In this document: positions 44,713-56,019 of the stretch, one piece after another
Position numbering within the stretch: the first letter of the stretch is position 1
Layout of the letters: each line of letters opens with the position of its first letter
DNA from: Isoetes taiwanensis
Lineage: Eukaryota; Streptophyta; Lycopodiopsida; Isoetales; Isoetaceae
DNA length: 64,000 nt
Assembly (NCBI GenBank): GCA_021234155.1
Contig: JAJEKV010000013.1
Span: 17,769,781-17,833,780, forward strand
Reading direction: 5' to 3'
Notes under the pieces: generated by a model
Databases searched by the model: none
What the model was told of the DNA's origin: nothing
Seen by the model: only the letters and a program-made list of their open reading frames with translations
Made by a program: the position numbers and the translations under genes

Positions 44713-45260
44713 CACTATAAGAGAACATGATTGTTTGTGTCACTAATTGTGCCAATTTTTAGCCTAAAATGACAACTCAAAATTTCTTAGCAGTTGACAC
44801 AATTGGCGTCACATACCAGTGGCACTAAAGTAGTAATTATAACATCACTTACAATGTCATCTACAATGTTAGAGATGATGTCACCTATAGAGTCACATAT
44901 ATTATCATAGATTTCATCACCTATAGAATCACCTATCTTATCATAAATTTCATCATCCAACAATGTTACCATTATAGTCAGTGGTAGAGTCACATAGCAT
45001 CATCTATAATTTCGTATATAACATTGTGCATATTGTTATACATAAGGTGATTGGCAACTAGATTATTGTCACAAATAAAGCCATATGTATTGTCATCTCC
45101 AACCCCAATTTTAGTGTCACTCATAGAGTCATAAACGATACTAAAACTGGCGATATTAATGTCGCCTAGTAATAGCAATAGTAATGTTACCTTTAAACCT
45201 AAGGTATAGATAGATTGTATCAATACCAATGTCATTTGTTGATATAGATTGTGTAAATAT
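44713..45260 (+). mobile_element. CACTA-type terminus with subterminal repeats
   Basis: CACTATAAGAGAACATG at 44713 resembles the plant En/Spm (CACTA) inverted terminus CACTACAAGAAAA. It is followed by a dense set of short direct and inverted repeats (GTGTCACTAATTGTG, GACACAATTGGCGTCAC, then many GTCAC/TCATC-TATA phrases to about 45250), as expected for subterminal transposase sites. A matching right terminus (...TAGTG) was not found. An isolated end or a small deletion derivative is likely. Confidence 0.5.
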
Positions 45261-46621
45261 CAATATCACTCAATGATTCACAATACCTACGATATGCCCA
45301 TCCCCGTCATCAATTACTAATCATGTGCTCTACATTTTGAGACCCAACAAAAAAACACACATAATTTCCCCTAACCAAAATGATTTGATGGGAGGAATTG
45401 AACCTCCCTGCCTATTACATAGCAGTACCATTACAAAACAAATATTTTTTTAAACTTAACACAAGTAGCAATACCACTAAACAAAGATTTCGTTAATTAG
45501 CATATAATTCGAAATATTCTAACCAATAAATTCATGAGTTTGGGCTTTTTGTTATCTCTGTTTCCCATGGAGACTTGTTATTATCCTTAAATTTCTATAC
45601 AAAAATGGAACAGATAAATACAAATTGTTTTGAAACATGTTCCATTAATGGAGTGCAAAACAAGACAATATGTTGCTATAACACCTCCATCTTCTGTCTA
45701 AAGAGCACCCACCCTTCTAAAATAAGCGGTCTCATGTCTCAACCATATCTTTAGGCACATATACATATACTTTATTGCTGCATGCTTTTGAAGAGCAACA
45801 ATATGGCCCTCATGCAAGATCTTAGATTGTGTAAATCTGCAGTAGTTTCTATATTTATAATAATCTTCGAGAAAAAGGACTGCAACTGGAAGGGACTAAA
45901 TAAATCTCCAACTTACCTAGATTCATACATGTAGGTAGCTTTGGAGCAGGGAAGCATTTATAAGGGCATGAAAACCCCAGCAGCTAAATCTGCATTCCCA
46001 TTTCCACAATTTCAATGCTCAAATGGAAATTGGATAAGGATTCTCAATTCCTGTGCATCCTATTTCATTATAAGTTTTGCATGATGGCAAGGCCTAAGGT
46101 GCTAGTCCGGTGCCATTTTCCTGTCATCTCTTCAAGCTCCTCATGCATATAGCAATAGCAGCAAGTTCCTGTACTAGCAGCCTAACTGTGGAGTCTGCCG
46201 AGATAGCAGAACTCTAGCATAGGAGTTTCCATGCTAGTGTAGGTCAGAGGGTGATTCTCGGCTGCTGGGCTATGGGGGGTTGATCCCCAATTGATTGCAT
46301 GGGTTGAGCAAGCTCCTTTCGGTGGAGAACCCATGTGGAGCTTGTGCATGTCAAGCATCATGGGAGATGGTGCCTTTGGGAGTTTAAAACCCCAAGTAAT
46401 ACTTGTGAAAACTGCCTTGCCTAACATCTTCTTCAGCTCGTTCCTTCTGGATACCTGCATCCTTCCGGATTTCATTTTTTTTATTTGTAAATGGTTTTTT
46501 TGCTATCATGTATGATAAGAAAATGCCTATGGGCTTTTGTGGAATCAGACTAGCAAAAAATAGTCTTTTGTATTATCTTGTCAATACATGATATTCTCGC
46601 TGAAATATGTAATCTTAAACC
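45261..46621. other. Spacer with one tRNA-arm-like sequence
   Basis: On the minus strand at 45387-45405, GGAGG-TTCAATT-CCTCC forms a perfect T-arm stem-loop and B box, but no acceptor or anticodon arm could be folded around it. It is probably a SINE or tRNA relic. Nothing else is recognisable in the block, which may include the unmarked end of the Harbinger element. Confidence 0.35.
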
Positions 46622-47638
46622 TTGGTTACTTTATTTTCACTTGAATCTTCTTTTCTTCCAATTTCTGCATTCCTAAACCAAACAAAATGGTCCTCAGCCT
46701 CAAGGTGCAAAAGATTGCAATCTGAGGAAGCAATAAAGGCATTGGCTATAAATCCTGATGAGTCGATGCTCCCTGAAAATTCTTTGGCCTTGATTGTTTA
46801 TGAAAATAATTCTGATGCCATTCAAAAAAAAAAAAAAAGGCGACCTGTTGATTGGTCTGACAATGCAATTGGCACAATATTATCCTTGATGAAAGAATAT
46901 AAGGTTCATAACAATGGAAATATTAATCTTTCTGCCAGTCAGTGGAGAGAGATCATGATCAAACTTCAACACTCAGTGGAAGGAGTGGAAGATTTAAGGC
47001 AATTGAGGAACAAATGGGATAAGTTGCAGATAAAATTTAGGGATGAAAAAGAGGCTTCAAATAGGACTGGTGCAGAACCTTCAAGTTGGCCATGGTTTGA
47101 ATTCATGAAAGATTTAAAGCATGGACAGACTAATGAGAGAGACATACCTGATGGTGGAGATGATGGATCTTTTAGTCCCGAAGCATTTGAGGAAGCTCAA
47201 ATGTACACAAATGAATTCATGTCTCAAGCGTTCTATGAGACAATTGGTACTGAAGCATCTTCTGTGGAAGAGGAATTCATAAATGTTCACAATACTGGAG
47301 GTGTACCTGACAGTCCTATTGGTAATGAGAGGCATAGCAGCAAGGATACTTCAAGTAGTCACAAAGAAAATAGTGGGAAATAAACATCAAGTGGTTGCAA
47401 TATTGAGACAAGCCCAAGATCAGCTGCTTGCAATAAACCTGGAGTGTGTGGAAAGCCAACAACGAAAAGAGGATCACGAGTTCACATACATGAAGACATA
47501 GCACCAGAAATCTCTAAAATGACAAACAGTCTAAAAATTGCTGAATCCATGGCCAGCATGACACAAAGTATTTGTGAGATGATAAAGAACACTCTCCTCG
47601 AGATTGCCAAGCTTGCATCATCCAAACAGAATTCTTAG
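46622..47638 (+). pseudogene. Harbinger Myb/SANT-like DNA-binding protein, one premature stop
   Basis: The frame runs from 46622 to a TAA at 47381-47383 and continues in the same frame to 47638. One in-frame stop thus separates the 253-codon N-terminal part from the C-terminal 85 codons. The Myb/SANT-like domain (VDWSDNAIGTILSLMKEY, WREIMIKL, LRQLRNKWDKLQ, WPWFEFM; about residues 75-165) precedes an acidic linker. The C-terminal helix has ISKMTNSLKIAESMASM, which is typical of Harbinger ORF1 proteins. These bind transposon ends and help transposase enter the nucleus. The true start is uncertain and may lie in an upstream exon. Confidence 0.8.
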
Positions 47639-47915
47639 GTATGTGTTCTGTAATTCTATTATTCATCAGATCTTATTTGTTGTTCTTTCGTTTCAGTTAT
47701 TTTAGTTATATGATTGGCTTGATAAAGTAGGTGATTTATAAAGTATAAATGCCTCCTAGATTGATGTGCTATAATATGATGTCGAATTTTGCAAGAAGCA
47801 AAATTTATGCATCATGACATTCTCAAGGTACCAGTCTTAAAAAGAGCATAATTGCTAAATTTTCCCTACATAGGATGGCGTGAAATGTCCCTTCCCATTC
47901 TAGGCTGCATGGCAT

Positions 47916-47992
47916 GCAGAAAGGTTTTGGTGAGGTGCACCCCCCCTCATACAGCCACGCAGAAAGGTTTTGGTGAGGTGCACCCCCCCTCC
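47916..47992. repeat. 43-bp tandem repeat with C runs
   Basis: GCAGAAAGGTTTTGGTGAGG followed by TGCACCCCCC occurs at 47916 and 47959. It lies just upstream of the small open frame at 48073. Confidence 0.9.
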
Positions 47993-48072
47993 TTCGAGCT
48001 CCTCTTCAAGCTCAACCTCGAGCTCCTCTGCATACTCACTTCTGCCAGAGCTCAAGATCGTCTTCCATTTCC

Positions 48073-48366
48073 ATGGCTAGTGATGCAGATTCTTCCACTA
48101 GAATAGAATCTGAAGGAGTGCTACCACTGGAGGTGAGAAGGCGCCACCAAACCATATCCCAAAGGGTTGTCATGGGCTACCATGAAATGGGGATAAGGAT
48201 CGAGGAGCAGATATTACATTGGGCTGAAGCAGCAGAACTCCGCCAAGTTTTGCATCTAGAAGTTACTTTTCTCAAAAATAGGAATTCCTGGTGCATGTAC
48301 GAAGTGAGGAGCCCAACTTTTGCATGCGAATTACACTTTTCGGTAGAAAAATCTCGGTTGATATAA
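48073..48366 (+). CDS. Small open frame of unknown function, 97 codons
   Basis: The frame starts at an ATG in good context (TTCCATGGC) and runs 97 codons. The protein is mixed-charge and plausibly helical in the middle (MGIRIEEQILHWAEAAELRQ, about residues 40-59), with no signal peptide, membrane segment or known motif. It lies inside the Harbinger spacer, after CT-rich, possibly UTR-like sequence. It could be a captured gene fragment, an extra element gene or chance. Codon use looks like a coding exon, but nothing further can be said. Confidence 0.35.
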   Translation: MASDADSSTRIESEGVLPLEVRRRHQTISQRVVMGYHEMGIRIEEQILHWAEAAELRQVLHLEVTFLKNRNSWCMYEVRSPTFACELHFSVEKSRLI

Positions 48367-48771
48367 GTCTGCATGTAAAGCAATGCTTTTTATAGCACAA
48401 CTTTTGTACATTACTATATCTATGTGAATGAAAAGCTATTTTGTAAGATTGGCTTATGTTCCACTCAAACTTTTATGTTCTATTAAATGCTTTCTTGTTT
48501 TTGTGCACAGATTTGACAACATGATTCGAAGACTCATTGTTTTGTAATGTTTTTTAAGGTCTTTCAATATTCTTTAAGGTTTGGCAATGTTTCTTAAGGT
48601 TTGACAGGTTTGGCCAAGATTTCTGTTAAAGCAAGGAACAGAATTTCTGTTAACTGAATTTCTAAATGTACTTCTTCATTTACATACTAAATGCTGAATC
48701 TGTTTACATGTTTAATCTGTGTGAATTAAGTGCAACTAGTTTACGTCATGTGCAAGTAGGTTTCAGGTTGA

Positions 48772-49071
48772 CCATTTGTTCTTACAAATGGTTTCCATCT
48801 GCTCGACCTTAAACAATGAATAGAGTTGCAGCATTCACAAAGTGACAGTATTAAAAAAATTTATGGACAATGTACAATGCTATAGTTTTTTGGTCAATGC
48901 CAAATGAATAGTGCATTGACCAAAAAGAGCTCGACCATTTGTTCTTACAAATATATTAATCTGTTCACAGTAAAATAATGAACAAAGCTGCAGCATTCAC
49001 AAAGTGCTAGTGACACGAAATTTCTGGTCAATGCCAAATGAATAGTGCATTGACCGAAAAAAGCTCGACCG
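48772..49071. repeat. Two-unit tandem repeat of about 150 bp with internal palindromes
   Basis: Each unit holds TTGTTCTTACAAAT, a GTTGCAGCATTCACAAAGTG-like phrase and GGTCAATGC...GCATTGACC, a perfect 9-bp inverted repeat (48892-48900/48913-48921 and 49026-49034/49047-49055). The repeats lie between the 3' ends of the two Harbinger genes. Confidence 0.85.
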
Positions 49072-49280
49072 TATAATCTTGCACATAAGCAAATCATGCA
49101 CTCAAATTATAAACAACAATGAGTATTATGGTATTACAATCTACTAAAAGCAAACAAGAAAGAAATTTGAAAGCTTTCCATTGAATTATATTGCTCAAAT
49201 ACTAGTTGACATGATTTTATATGTTGTTGTATGAGAAGACAGCATAATGAACTCAAATAGTTCCAGGTTTCCAAAAGAAC

Positions 49281-50471
49281 TTATTCTGCATTGACCAATT
49301 TCAAATTCTGAAATATAACATGTCTAATTTGATCCCCTTCTTTCTTCATCCTTTTGTTCGTTACCTCGGTCTCATAATAGTCTATTTCTGGTACATATGG
49401 TAGTAATGGCAAGTAATCAAGATGAAGGTCTTGCATGATACAAAAGTTCCACAACACACATGTAGCATGGATTATTTTGGCTGCTCTACCAACATGAGCA
49501 GGCAATGCTTTCAGAATTTTGAATTTTTCTTTTATAATACCAAATCCATTCTCTACACACACTCCACCTCTGCAGATCCTTTTATTAAATCTGCCATAGG
49601 CTCCCTTTCCATCAGGGAAAACTTTGATTAGAAATCTTCGAGAGAGATATGCTGAATTCCCAAGCAGCATTGGTGGAACTGTAACCATAACCTCCTGATC
49701 TGTTATTTGGCCCTGACTAATCTTTTACCTGTCATCTGAATCATAGGTTCCTGCATTATTTGTTTGGCAGCCAACCTCTTGTATCACAAACTCCTCTTAA
49801 ATTGATTTGCATCATGCACAGAACTAATCCTATTTACACAAACATTAATGAAGAGTCTTTGATGAGTAACCACACCTTGCATAAGGCAGGAATGTCTCTT
49901 GTGCCTACAGTAATAGTCATCACCTGTCTTTACTCCATGGTTTTCTATACAAATAGATATGGCATCCATCAACAGCTCCAAAGATATTTGGTATATTTGT
50001 AGCATCTTCAAAATCTTTGTTTATGTCCAACAATCTTTGGCCTGTTGGTAAAGAAATGAGCCTCTTGTAAAGCATAGCCTTGGATGCCAAAGCAAGAGCT
50101 ATTTTTTTCGTGTATTTCTGCACAGTAGCTTTACCTATATAAAATCTTTGACCTACATGCAGGGGTTTTTCACCATGTGCTAAGAAATAAAGAACCATGG
50201 CCGCTGCTTTTTTGGGATCAACAGGGGGTCTAACCTTGATTCCAGGTCTGATTAAGTAAGGGACAATAAGACCAACTAGTTTCTGGAATGCAGCCCTCTT
50301 CATCCGATAGAACTGGTGCCATATATCATCCTCAAATGAGAGGAGGCAATTCCAAGCATGATTATTAATGTTGTTCCACTGTGTAGTCTTCCTTGGACAT
50401 ACCCAAAATCTCCGAGGAGGCCTGTTTAATCTCGAAGAAGCTGCTAACAATAGTGTAGAGGCTGCACACAT
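49281..50471 (-). pseudogene. Harbinger DDE transposase (frameshifted)
   Basis: The minus-strand frame 50471-49920 gives the N-terminal part: MKRAAFQKLVGLIVPYLI, then a helix-turn-helix-like FYIGKATVQKYTKKIALAL, and IFGAVDGCHI with the first catalytic Asp. A frameshift follows. Another frame (to 49784) gives YYCRHKRHSCLMQGVV and SVHDANQF with the second Asp. After further stops, 49688-49281 gives GNSAYLSRRFLI and VENGFGIIKEKFKIL with the catalytic Glu, the DDE_Tnp_4 pattern. All three catalytic acids are kept, but at least one frameshift and in-frame stops block expression. Confidence 0.88.
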
Positions 50472-51462
50472 GTAATTGATATTATCTTCTACCCCTCCAT
50501 TCTATTCTAAGATGTCCATTGATCCTTCTCTTCATTCTCTTGTATCAAATGAAGACAGTAGCTTTGGAAAGCCAATTGGAGTTGAATAGCCCTCAAAAGC
50601 ATGGCAATCATGCCCAAAATGGTCGGATCCATCAAAATATTGCAAATAAGTGCAGATAAGTCTGATTCTAGGGCTGGATTGAATGCAAATGGTGGGATAC
50701 AAGAAACTGGAAAACAGGAATATGGGATATTTCAGAACTCACCAAGAGGCAAAATCTTGACTGTGAGATAATTGGAGCTCAAATTGGCGCCAAGGAGGAG
50801 GTGGAAAGAAAAATCCCAGTGGAGCTCCCTCCTTTTCGGTCAAAAATTATCCTAATAGACCAGTTAGACGACGAGAGATATTTATCTCTCGTCCATCTCT
50901 CATCGCATACAGTATAAAAATTATCTCTCGCCGTACACGGCAAGAGTTAAAAAAAATTCAAGCATATGGCTAACGTAAGAGATGAAATGAATGAAATGTC
51001 CTCTTATGTCTATGGAGACCATCACATCTATCAGACATCCAAAATAAGGGATACACCATTCCAATCATCTGATGAGCTTCCTTAGTTAGAAGCATCATTG
51101 CTCTAACATCTACTATCACATCTATACTAGACATACATGATTTTCTTACATTTAGAACATCTACAGTGAAATTTCCAGCAATAGATAGTGGTAGGTAAAA
51201 CAAGTCATCTAGATTCCCTTGTATTCCATATCTCGATCTCGGAACCACAAAAGCTGCGCAAAGTAAGAGAGTATGGATTTTACTTCTACCGCATCCTTGC
51301 GATGAGCTCTATATATTCTTCTCTCCCTCGAAATGTTCTTCTATCTGCCCTCCTCAATACCTAGGTGATGAGAACTAAGTCGCATGCTCAATACCTTGTG
51401 CTTCACGGTTGATACATCATTCTTCAAGTATTTAGCCTTTATAAGTTTCGCATTCATGTTTT
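50472..51462. other. Spacer between Harbinger and copia 2
   Basis: No gene is recognised. It may hold the outer Harbinger sequence. A palindrome, ACGAGAGATA-TT-TATCTCTCGT, lies at 50871-50892, with a third TTATCTCTCG copy at 50930-50939. Confidence 0.4.
50871..50892. repeat. 22-bp inverted repeat
   Basis: ACGAGAGATA and TATCTCTCGT are perfect complements around TT. Related TCTCTCG(T/C) phrases follow within 50 bp, so this may be a fragment of a terminal repeat region. Confidence 0.8.
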
Positions 51463-51783
51463 TGTTGAGAATGGGTTTTTTGCCTGCATGTGCTCGGCCC
51501 TAGATATGAAGTGCGAGATGGACCGGGTCCGGGATTGAAGGGCTGAACCACCCACGAGAAGACAAAAAGGGCAAATGGATTAAAGCGAAGGCATATCCAA
51601 GTGAAAAGGTGAGAGAGAGAGAAAGGTGTCGAAGCGACAAATTGAGCCCGATTGGCACGGTGCGGCGGTTTGACGGTTACGCCAAAGAAGGATCGAGAAG
51701 GAAACTATTTTATTGCAAACTAAGGCTTGGGGTCACTGGGATAGACAGTAAGTTGATTTGATTCTTGCAATTTCTAATTATCG
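51463..51783 (+). repeat. Copia 2 5' LTR
   Basis: This 321-bp LTR starts TGTTGAGAATGGG and ends CTAATTATCG, where the expected terminal CA is mutated to CG. It shares AAGGATCGAGAAGGAAAC and TTCTTGCAATTTCTAATTAT with the 3' copy, but has small deletions. Confidence 0.85.
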
Positions 51784-51797
51784 TGGTATCGAGGAGC
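51784..51797 (+). promoter_or_regulatory. Copia 2 primer-binding site (mutated)
   Basis: TGGTATCGAGGAGC is the tRNA-Met-complementary TGGTATCAGAGC site with small changes, directly after the LTR. Confidence 0.75.
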
Positions 51798-51983
51798 CAA
51801 ACAAGGAAGATGGCAAAGGCACTTGCATTAACTATCCCAATAGCACCGAGGTATTTGATGGAGAGATCGATTGTATTTTGGGAAGGCTAAAATTATACAA
51901 CTTTAAAAGGTGGATAAACTCAGGATATTATGGAGCCCCTGATCTGAGAAGCCGAGAAGATTAAGGGAAAAGGCAAAGAGCTG

Positions 51984-53990
51984 GGTACTCAGTATGCCCG
52001 AAAATCATGGTAAAAAGGAGTCCGGCGCTGAAGAAGCTGATTCCGGCAGCCAGAGGAAGAGAGAGAGAGGAGAGGGCAAGAGCCATCATCATGGCCAAGC
52101 TTAGTGGGGATCTCATGCTTGAGATTTAGAATATGACAGTGAGACATGTGGATATATTTGTTGGAAAGGTATGAGGGAGGTAACCTCATCTTTCGGTCGA
52201 TGTATTGGAAATGAGATTGCGCACCGCAATACGAGAGAAAGGAGACAAAAGTGCCGGGATATCTTCCGGAAATTCAAATTCTATTCCATGACTTGGAAAG
52301 CTGGTGCGGCATACTCGAGCAAGCCAAGGTGAATCTTTGTCACGAGGGGCATTTCGAATTCTTTTAAGGATGTTGCTAGATTAGCGAGGCTCACAACCAA
52401 GACGATGGATGAGGCCATTGAGGACATAAGAACTGAATTGGAACAAGAGTTGGTGGCAGAACAAATTCAAAGAGTGCAACAAATTGAGCAAAGATGAAAG
52501 AAGAGCGACCTGTTGCCTTGTAACCAGTGAGAAAGGGGCGGGTCGTGGGAGAGGCCGAGAAGGGAAAGCATACAGTGCTATGGGTGCGAAGAATATGGTC
52601 ACATAAAAGCGGAACGCCCCAATAGAGTGGAAGTGGGAGGAGGGACGGACGCGGATAGGAGAGAGCACAGCCACCAGGTGGCGAAGTGTAAGAAACCGAT
52701 AGTAAGACACAACCAAAATCGACCATTGGGCGTTAACGGATCAAGAAGTAAGTAAAATTCATTTTAAGTTTATCAATGGCCGTTACGAATGTTTGCAAAT
52801 CAATTTGCAAGAGGCTAATGTCTTAACTTTAGATTCGAGGCTGAAGTCTCCGTAGTAAACTCAATGAGTTACTTAAAAAATGTTGAATCTGCCGAGGAAG
52901 AGTTAGAGGCGGTCCAAATGGGTAATGGTGCGGAGCAGAGGTATCGGGGACACGGAGAAATTAGAGTTGCAAATCGGAGGGAAAACGGTTCTCGACATCT
53001 GGGATACTTTGTATCGTAGGGAATGCTTTTAATTTGGTATCAGTTGCAAACATTGTAGATAATGGATTTGATTTGTTTTTCCACAAGTATGGATGCAAAT
53101 TTATAAAGGATGGTGTTAAAATATTTGAAGCTCAAAGAAATGGAAACTTATTTCAGTTAGACCTAAAGAGCATCAATAAAGTTTTGATTATGAATGACTT
53201 GCATTCGTGGCATTTGAGGCTAGGGCATACAAATTATAACTTGACATCAAATAGCAAAGAAACATGAATTGTTGGATGATTTGGCTTTTAGTAATTCAGA
53301 TCATGGAATATGTGAAGCATGCATGTTGGGTAAATGAGACTAGGTTGCCTTTTGAGAATCTGAGAAAAGCGTGTATTTGAAAATTGGAATTAATTCATTG
53401 GATGTTTGTGGACCCATGCAAGTAGAAAGTCTCGAGGAGGCAAATCATACTTTGCCCATTTATTGATACACCACCAGGCAAAGTGCTATTTCCTTAGGTC
53501 AAAGGGACGGTGTTTCAATGCTTTCAAGCTCTTCCTGCAAAGAGTAGGCGGCGTCCTTTGCATGTAAAAGTGGAGAATATACATCGAGGCGAGTTTGAAG
53601 AATTACGTATTAGGTTCCATGGAATCGAAGGCAATATACATGGCATTTTACACCAGCGGCGAATGGAGTGGCGAGGAAAAAATCGAACTATCATGAATGC
53701 GGCTAGATGCATGCTCAAACATGAGCTTGTCAAACTATTTGTGGGGAGAAGGCATTGCGGTATGTTATATACAAAATAGACTCCCTACGTGACAATTAAA
53801 GGAGGAGTACGAAGAAATATGGGTGAGGTAGAAGACAAATGGTGACGAGATTCAAGGTATATGGATGTCTTGCATATATGTTGGTCGGAAAAATTGAGGA
53901 GAAAACTTGATAACAGGAGCATCTGCACATTTTTTTGTCAATGGGTATAGATTGTATGACCCGATCACGCGAAAGATTCATATAAGTAGA
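51984..53990 (+). pseudogene. Copia 2 Gag-protease-integrase remnant
   Basis: Fragments in three frames give a Gag end, a zinc knuckle CYGCEEYGHIKAERP near 52577 with its last Cys changed to Arg, and the pre-integrase LHSWHLRLGHTN at 53200-53235. They also give CEACMLGK, HWMFVDPC and a final KLDN...YRLYDP-like piece near 53900. The sequence is too broken for function. Its relative order matches copia 1. Confidence 0.8.
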
Positions 53991-53991
53991 G

Positions 53992-54807
53992 ATGTTGTGT
54001 TCAATGAGGCAGTGTTATATAAAAATAGGAAAGATCTTGACAAGTTGGAGAGGAAAGAATGGATACCTACAGTATATTGAGGCCGGTGCAGAGAGCTATG
54101 TTGATGAACAAAAACATGAATCTTTGGACATGGAGGAACCGGATGAAGTGCATGAGGTCATAGAGGCCAAAAGTGCACTTCATGTGCCGGAAGAGGCGCA
54201 TGAGGAAGTGCATGAGGCTATAGAGGCTGATAGTGCACCAGATGTTGCGCATGAAGCAGGACAAGAAGTAACAATGGAAGGAGAGCATGAGGAAACACGT
54301 GAAATGGAAGAAGAAGCTGGCACTGTAAGACCCAGAGGCGTAGGACGAAGAAAAGAAGTAGAACGGCTGAAAGCCGAACTTCACTTTGACCCCGAGCTTT
54401 ATGGCAGAACGAAAAGGGTACCAAAGCCAAAAGTGATATCTAGTGTAGTAGAGCCAAGAACAGTAGAGCATGCCATAACAGGATCTGATGCAGCAAATTG
54501 GAAGGAAGCAATGGAAGGAGAATTAAACTCTTTCAAGCAAACAGGGATGTATGAGTTAGTAACCAGGCCAAAGGATAAAAATGTAGTTGGGAGCAAGTGG
54601 TTGTTCAAAATTAAAAGGAATGCTGATGGATCTGTAGAGAGGTACAAAGCTCGGTTGGTTGCAAAGGGGTACACGCAGGAACCTGGAGTTGATTACAAAG
54701 ACACTTTTTCGCCCATCGTGAAGCTTACTAGTGTAAGGGCATTGTTGGCGCTTGCCGTTCAGAGGAATATGGATATAGAACACCGGATGTCAAAACTGCA
54801 TTCCTAA
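53992..54807 (+). pseudogene. Copia 2 integrase tail and RT N-terminal part
   Basis: A 271-codon frame begins in an acidic, Glu/His-rich linker with repeats of the type EEVHEAIEA (about residues 40-100). It continues with the RT start WKEAMEGELNSFKQTGMYEL, VGSKWLFKIKR, ARLVAKGYTQEPGVDY and FSPIVKLTSVRALLALA. A frameshift at about 54785 (before the TAFLNGDLE motif) ends it. Confidence 0.88.
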
Positions 54808-55469
54808 ATGGCGACTTGGAAGAGGAAATATATATGGAACAGCCAGCGGGGTATAAGAAAGGAGCAAACATGGTGTGCAAGTTAAAAAAGGCAATTTACG
54901 GCTTGAGGCAAGCATCGAGGCAATGGTATTTGTGCATGAATAGATTTCTCATATCTATTGGGCTTATTAAACTCAAAACTGAAGGTAATTTGTACATGTG
55001 GAGAGAAGAGAACAAATGCCTGATTATGGCACTATACGTAGATGATTGCATCATTGTAAGCAACGACAGGGAATGGATAGGCAAGTGCAAGATGTTGTTA
55101 AAGAGTCGCTTTCAGATGACAGAAGTAGGAGAGCTCAAAAAGTTGTTGGGAATGGAAGTCAAAAGAAATAGGCTTAAGGGGGAGCTGTATTTGACACAGC
55201 AATATATCAAGAAGATGCTAGATAAATTTGGAATGCAAGAATGCAATCCTGCCAAAACCCCTATTGTGCCAGGCACAAAAATCAGCAGTAAAATGTGCCC
55301 AAAATCTGCACTGGAAGTTAAAGAAATGAGAAGAAAGCCCTATATCATTGAGTTGATAGGCGGGCTTTCACGCTGTGAAATGAATTATGCGAGACCAGGA
55401 CATCACATATATGCGGTCAATTTATTGGCGAGATACAATAATAATCCGAATTGTGCAACCTTTGGATAG
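54788..55469 (+). pseudogene. Copia 2 RT C-terminal part
   Basis: Continues the RT: MEEEIYMEQPAGYKKGA, AIYGLRQASRQWY, the intact active-site YVDD in LIMALYVDDCIIV, and MTEVGELKKLLGMEV. It breaks at about 55460, just before the RNase H. The 217-codon frame starts at 54816; TAFLNGDLEEEIYM begins at 54788. Confidence 0.9.
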
Positions 55470-56018
55470 CCGCCAAAGCAGTATTGAGATATTTGAAGGG
55501 AACAATCCCGGTCAAGGCATCGGTTCACCACAGGCGACAAATATGAATTGATAGGATTTGCAGATGCTGATTGGGGCGGCGATGTAGTTGACAGGAGATC
55601 TACATCTGGGTATGTTTGCAAGATTGGGAACACACCCATATCGTGGGCAAGCAAAAAGCAAGAATGTGTGGCCAAGTCGGCAGATGCAGCGAGTATGTGG
55701 CGCCTCGCTTAGCACATCGAGATCATATGGTTGAGGAGAATGCTCAAATAATCCTGGGCCACACTAATGAAAAGGCAACTTGTGATAATAAAAGTGGAGT
55801 AGCAATGTGTAAGAATCCTGCTTGCCACTCTAGGACGAAGCACATAGAGATCCATCACCATTTCATAAGAGACGAAGTTGAGAAAGGAGAAATAGAAGTA
55901 AAGCATATTCCCACAAATGCACAACAGGCAGATATGCTAACAAAAGTGCTTCATAAGAGCCTAAAGTGGATTTGGCTAAAAGGCAAGTAGGAATTTTGAG
56001 TGTACAGCCGAGGGGGAG
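55470..56018 (+). pseudogene. Copia 2 RNase H remnant
   Basis: Pieces read FADADWGGDVVDRRSTSGYV, then ISWASKKQECVAKSADAA and, in another frame, CKNPACHSRTKHIEIHHHF and ADMLTKVLHKSL. They follow the RNase H order of copia 1. Two frameshifts and several stops are present. Confidence 0.85.
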
Positions 56019-56019
56019 A

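Larger units (their letters stand above)
46622..50471. mobile_element. PIF/Harbinger DNA transposon core
   Basis: A Myb/SANT-like gene (+) and a DDE transposase gene (-) face each other about 1.6 kb apart, the two-gene set typical of plant PIF/Harbinger elements. Both carry inactivating lesions. The terminal inverted repeats and the 3-bp TWA target duplications were not located, so only the coding core is given. The spacer holds tandem repeats and a small open frame at 48073-48366. Confidence 0.85.

Noticed and set aside
45387-45405. Functional tRNA gene
   Set aside because: Only a T-arm stem-loop can be drawn; no acceptor, D or anticodon arm fits.
48772-49071. CRISPR-like array
   Set aside because: Only two long diverged units occur, with no short regular repeats and spacers, and the DNA is plant nuclear.
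52381-52726. Two overlapping 111-codon minus strand frames
   Set aside because: They lie opposite the Gag remnant and zinc knuckle of copia 2, which reads on the + strand.
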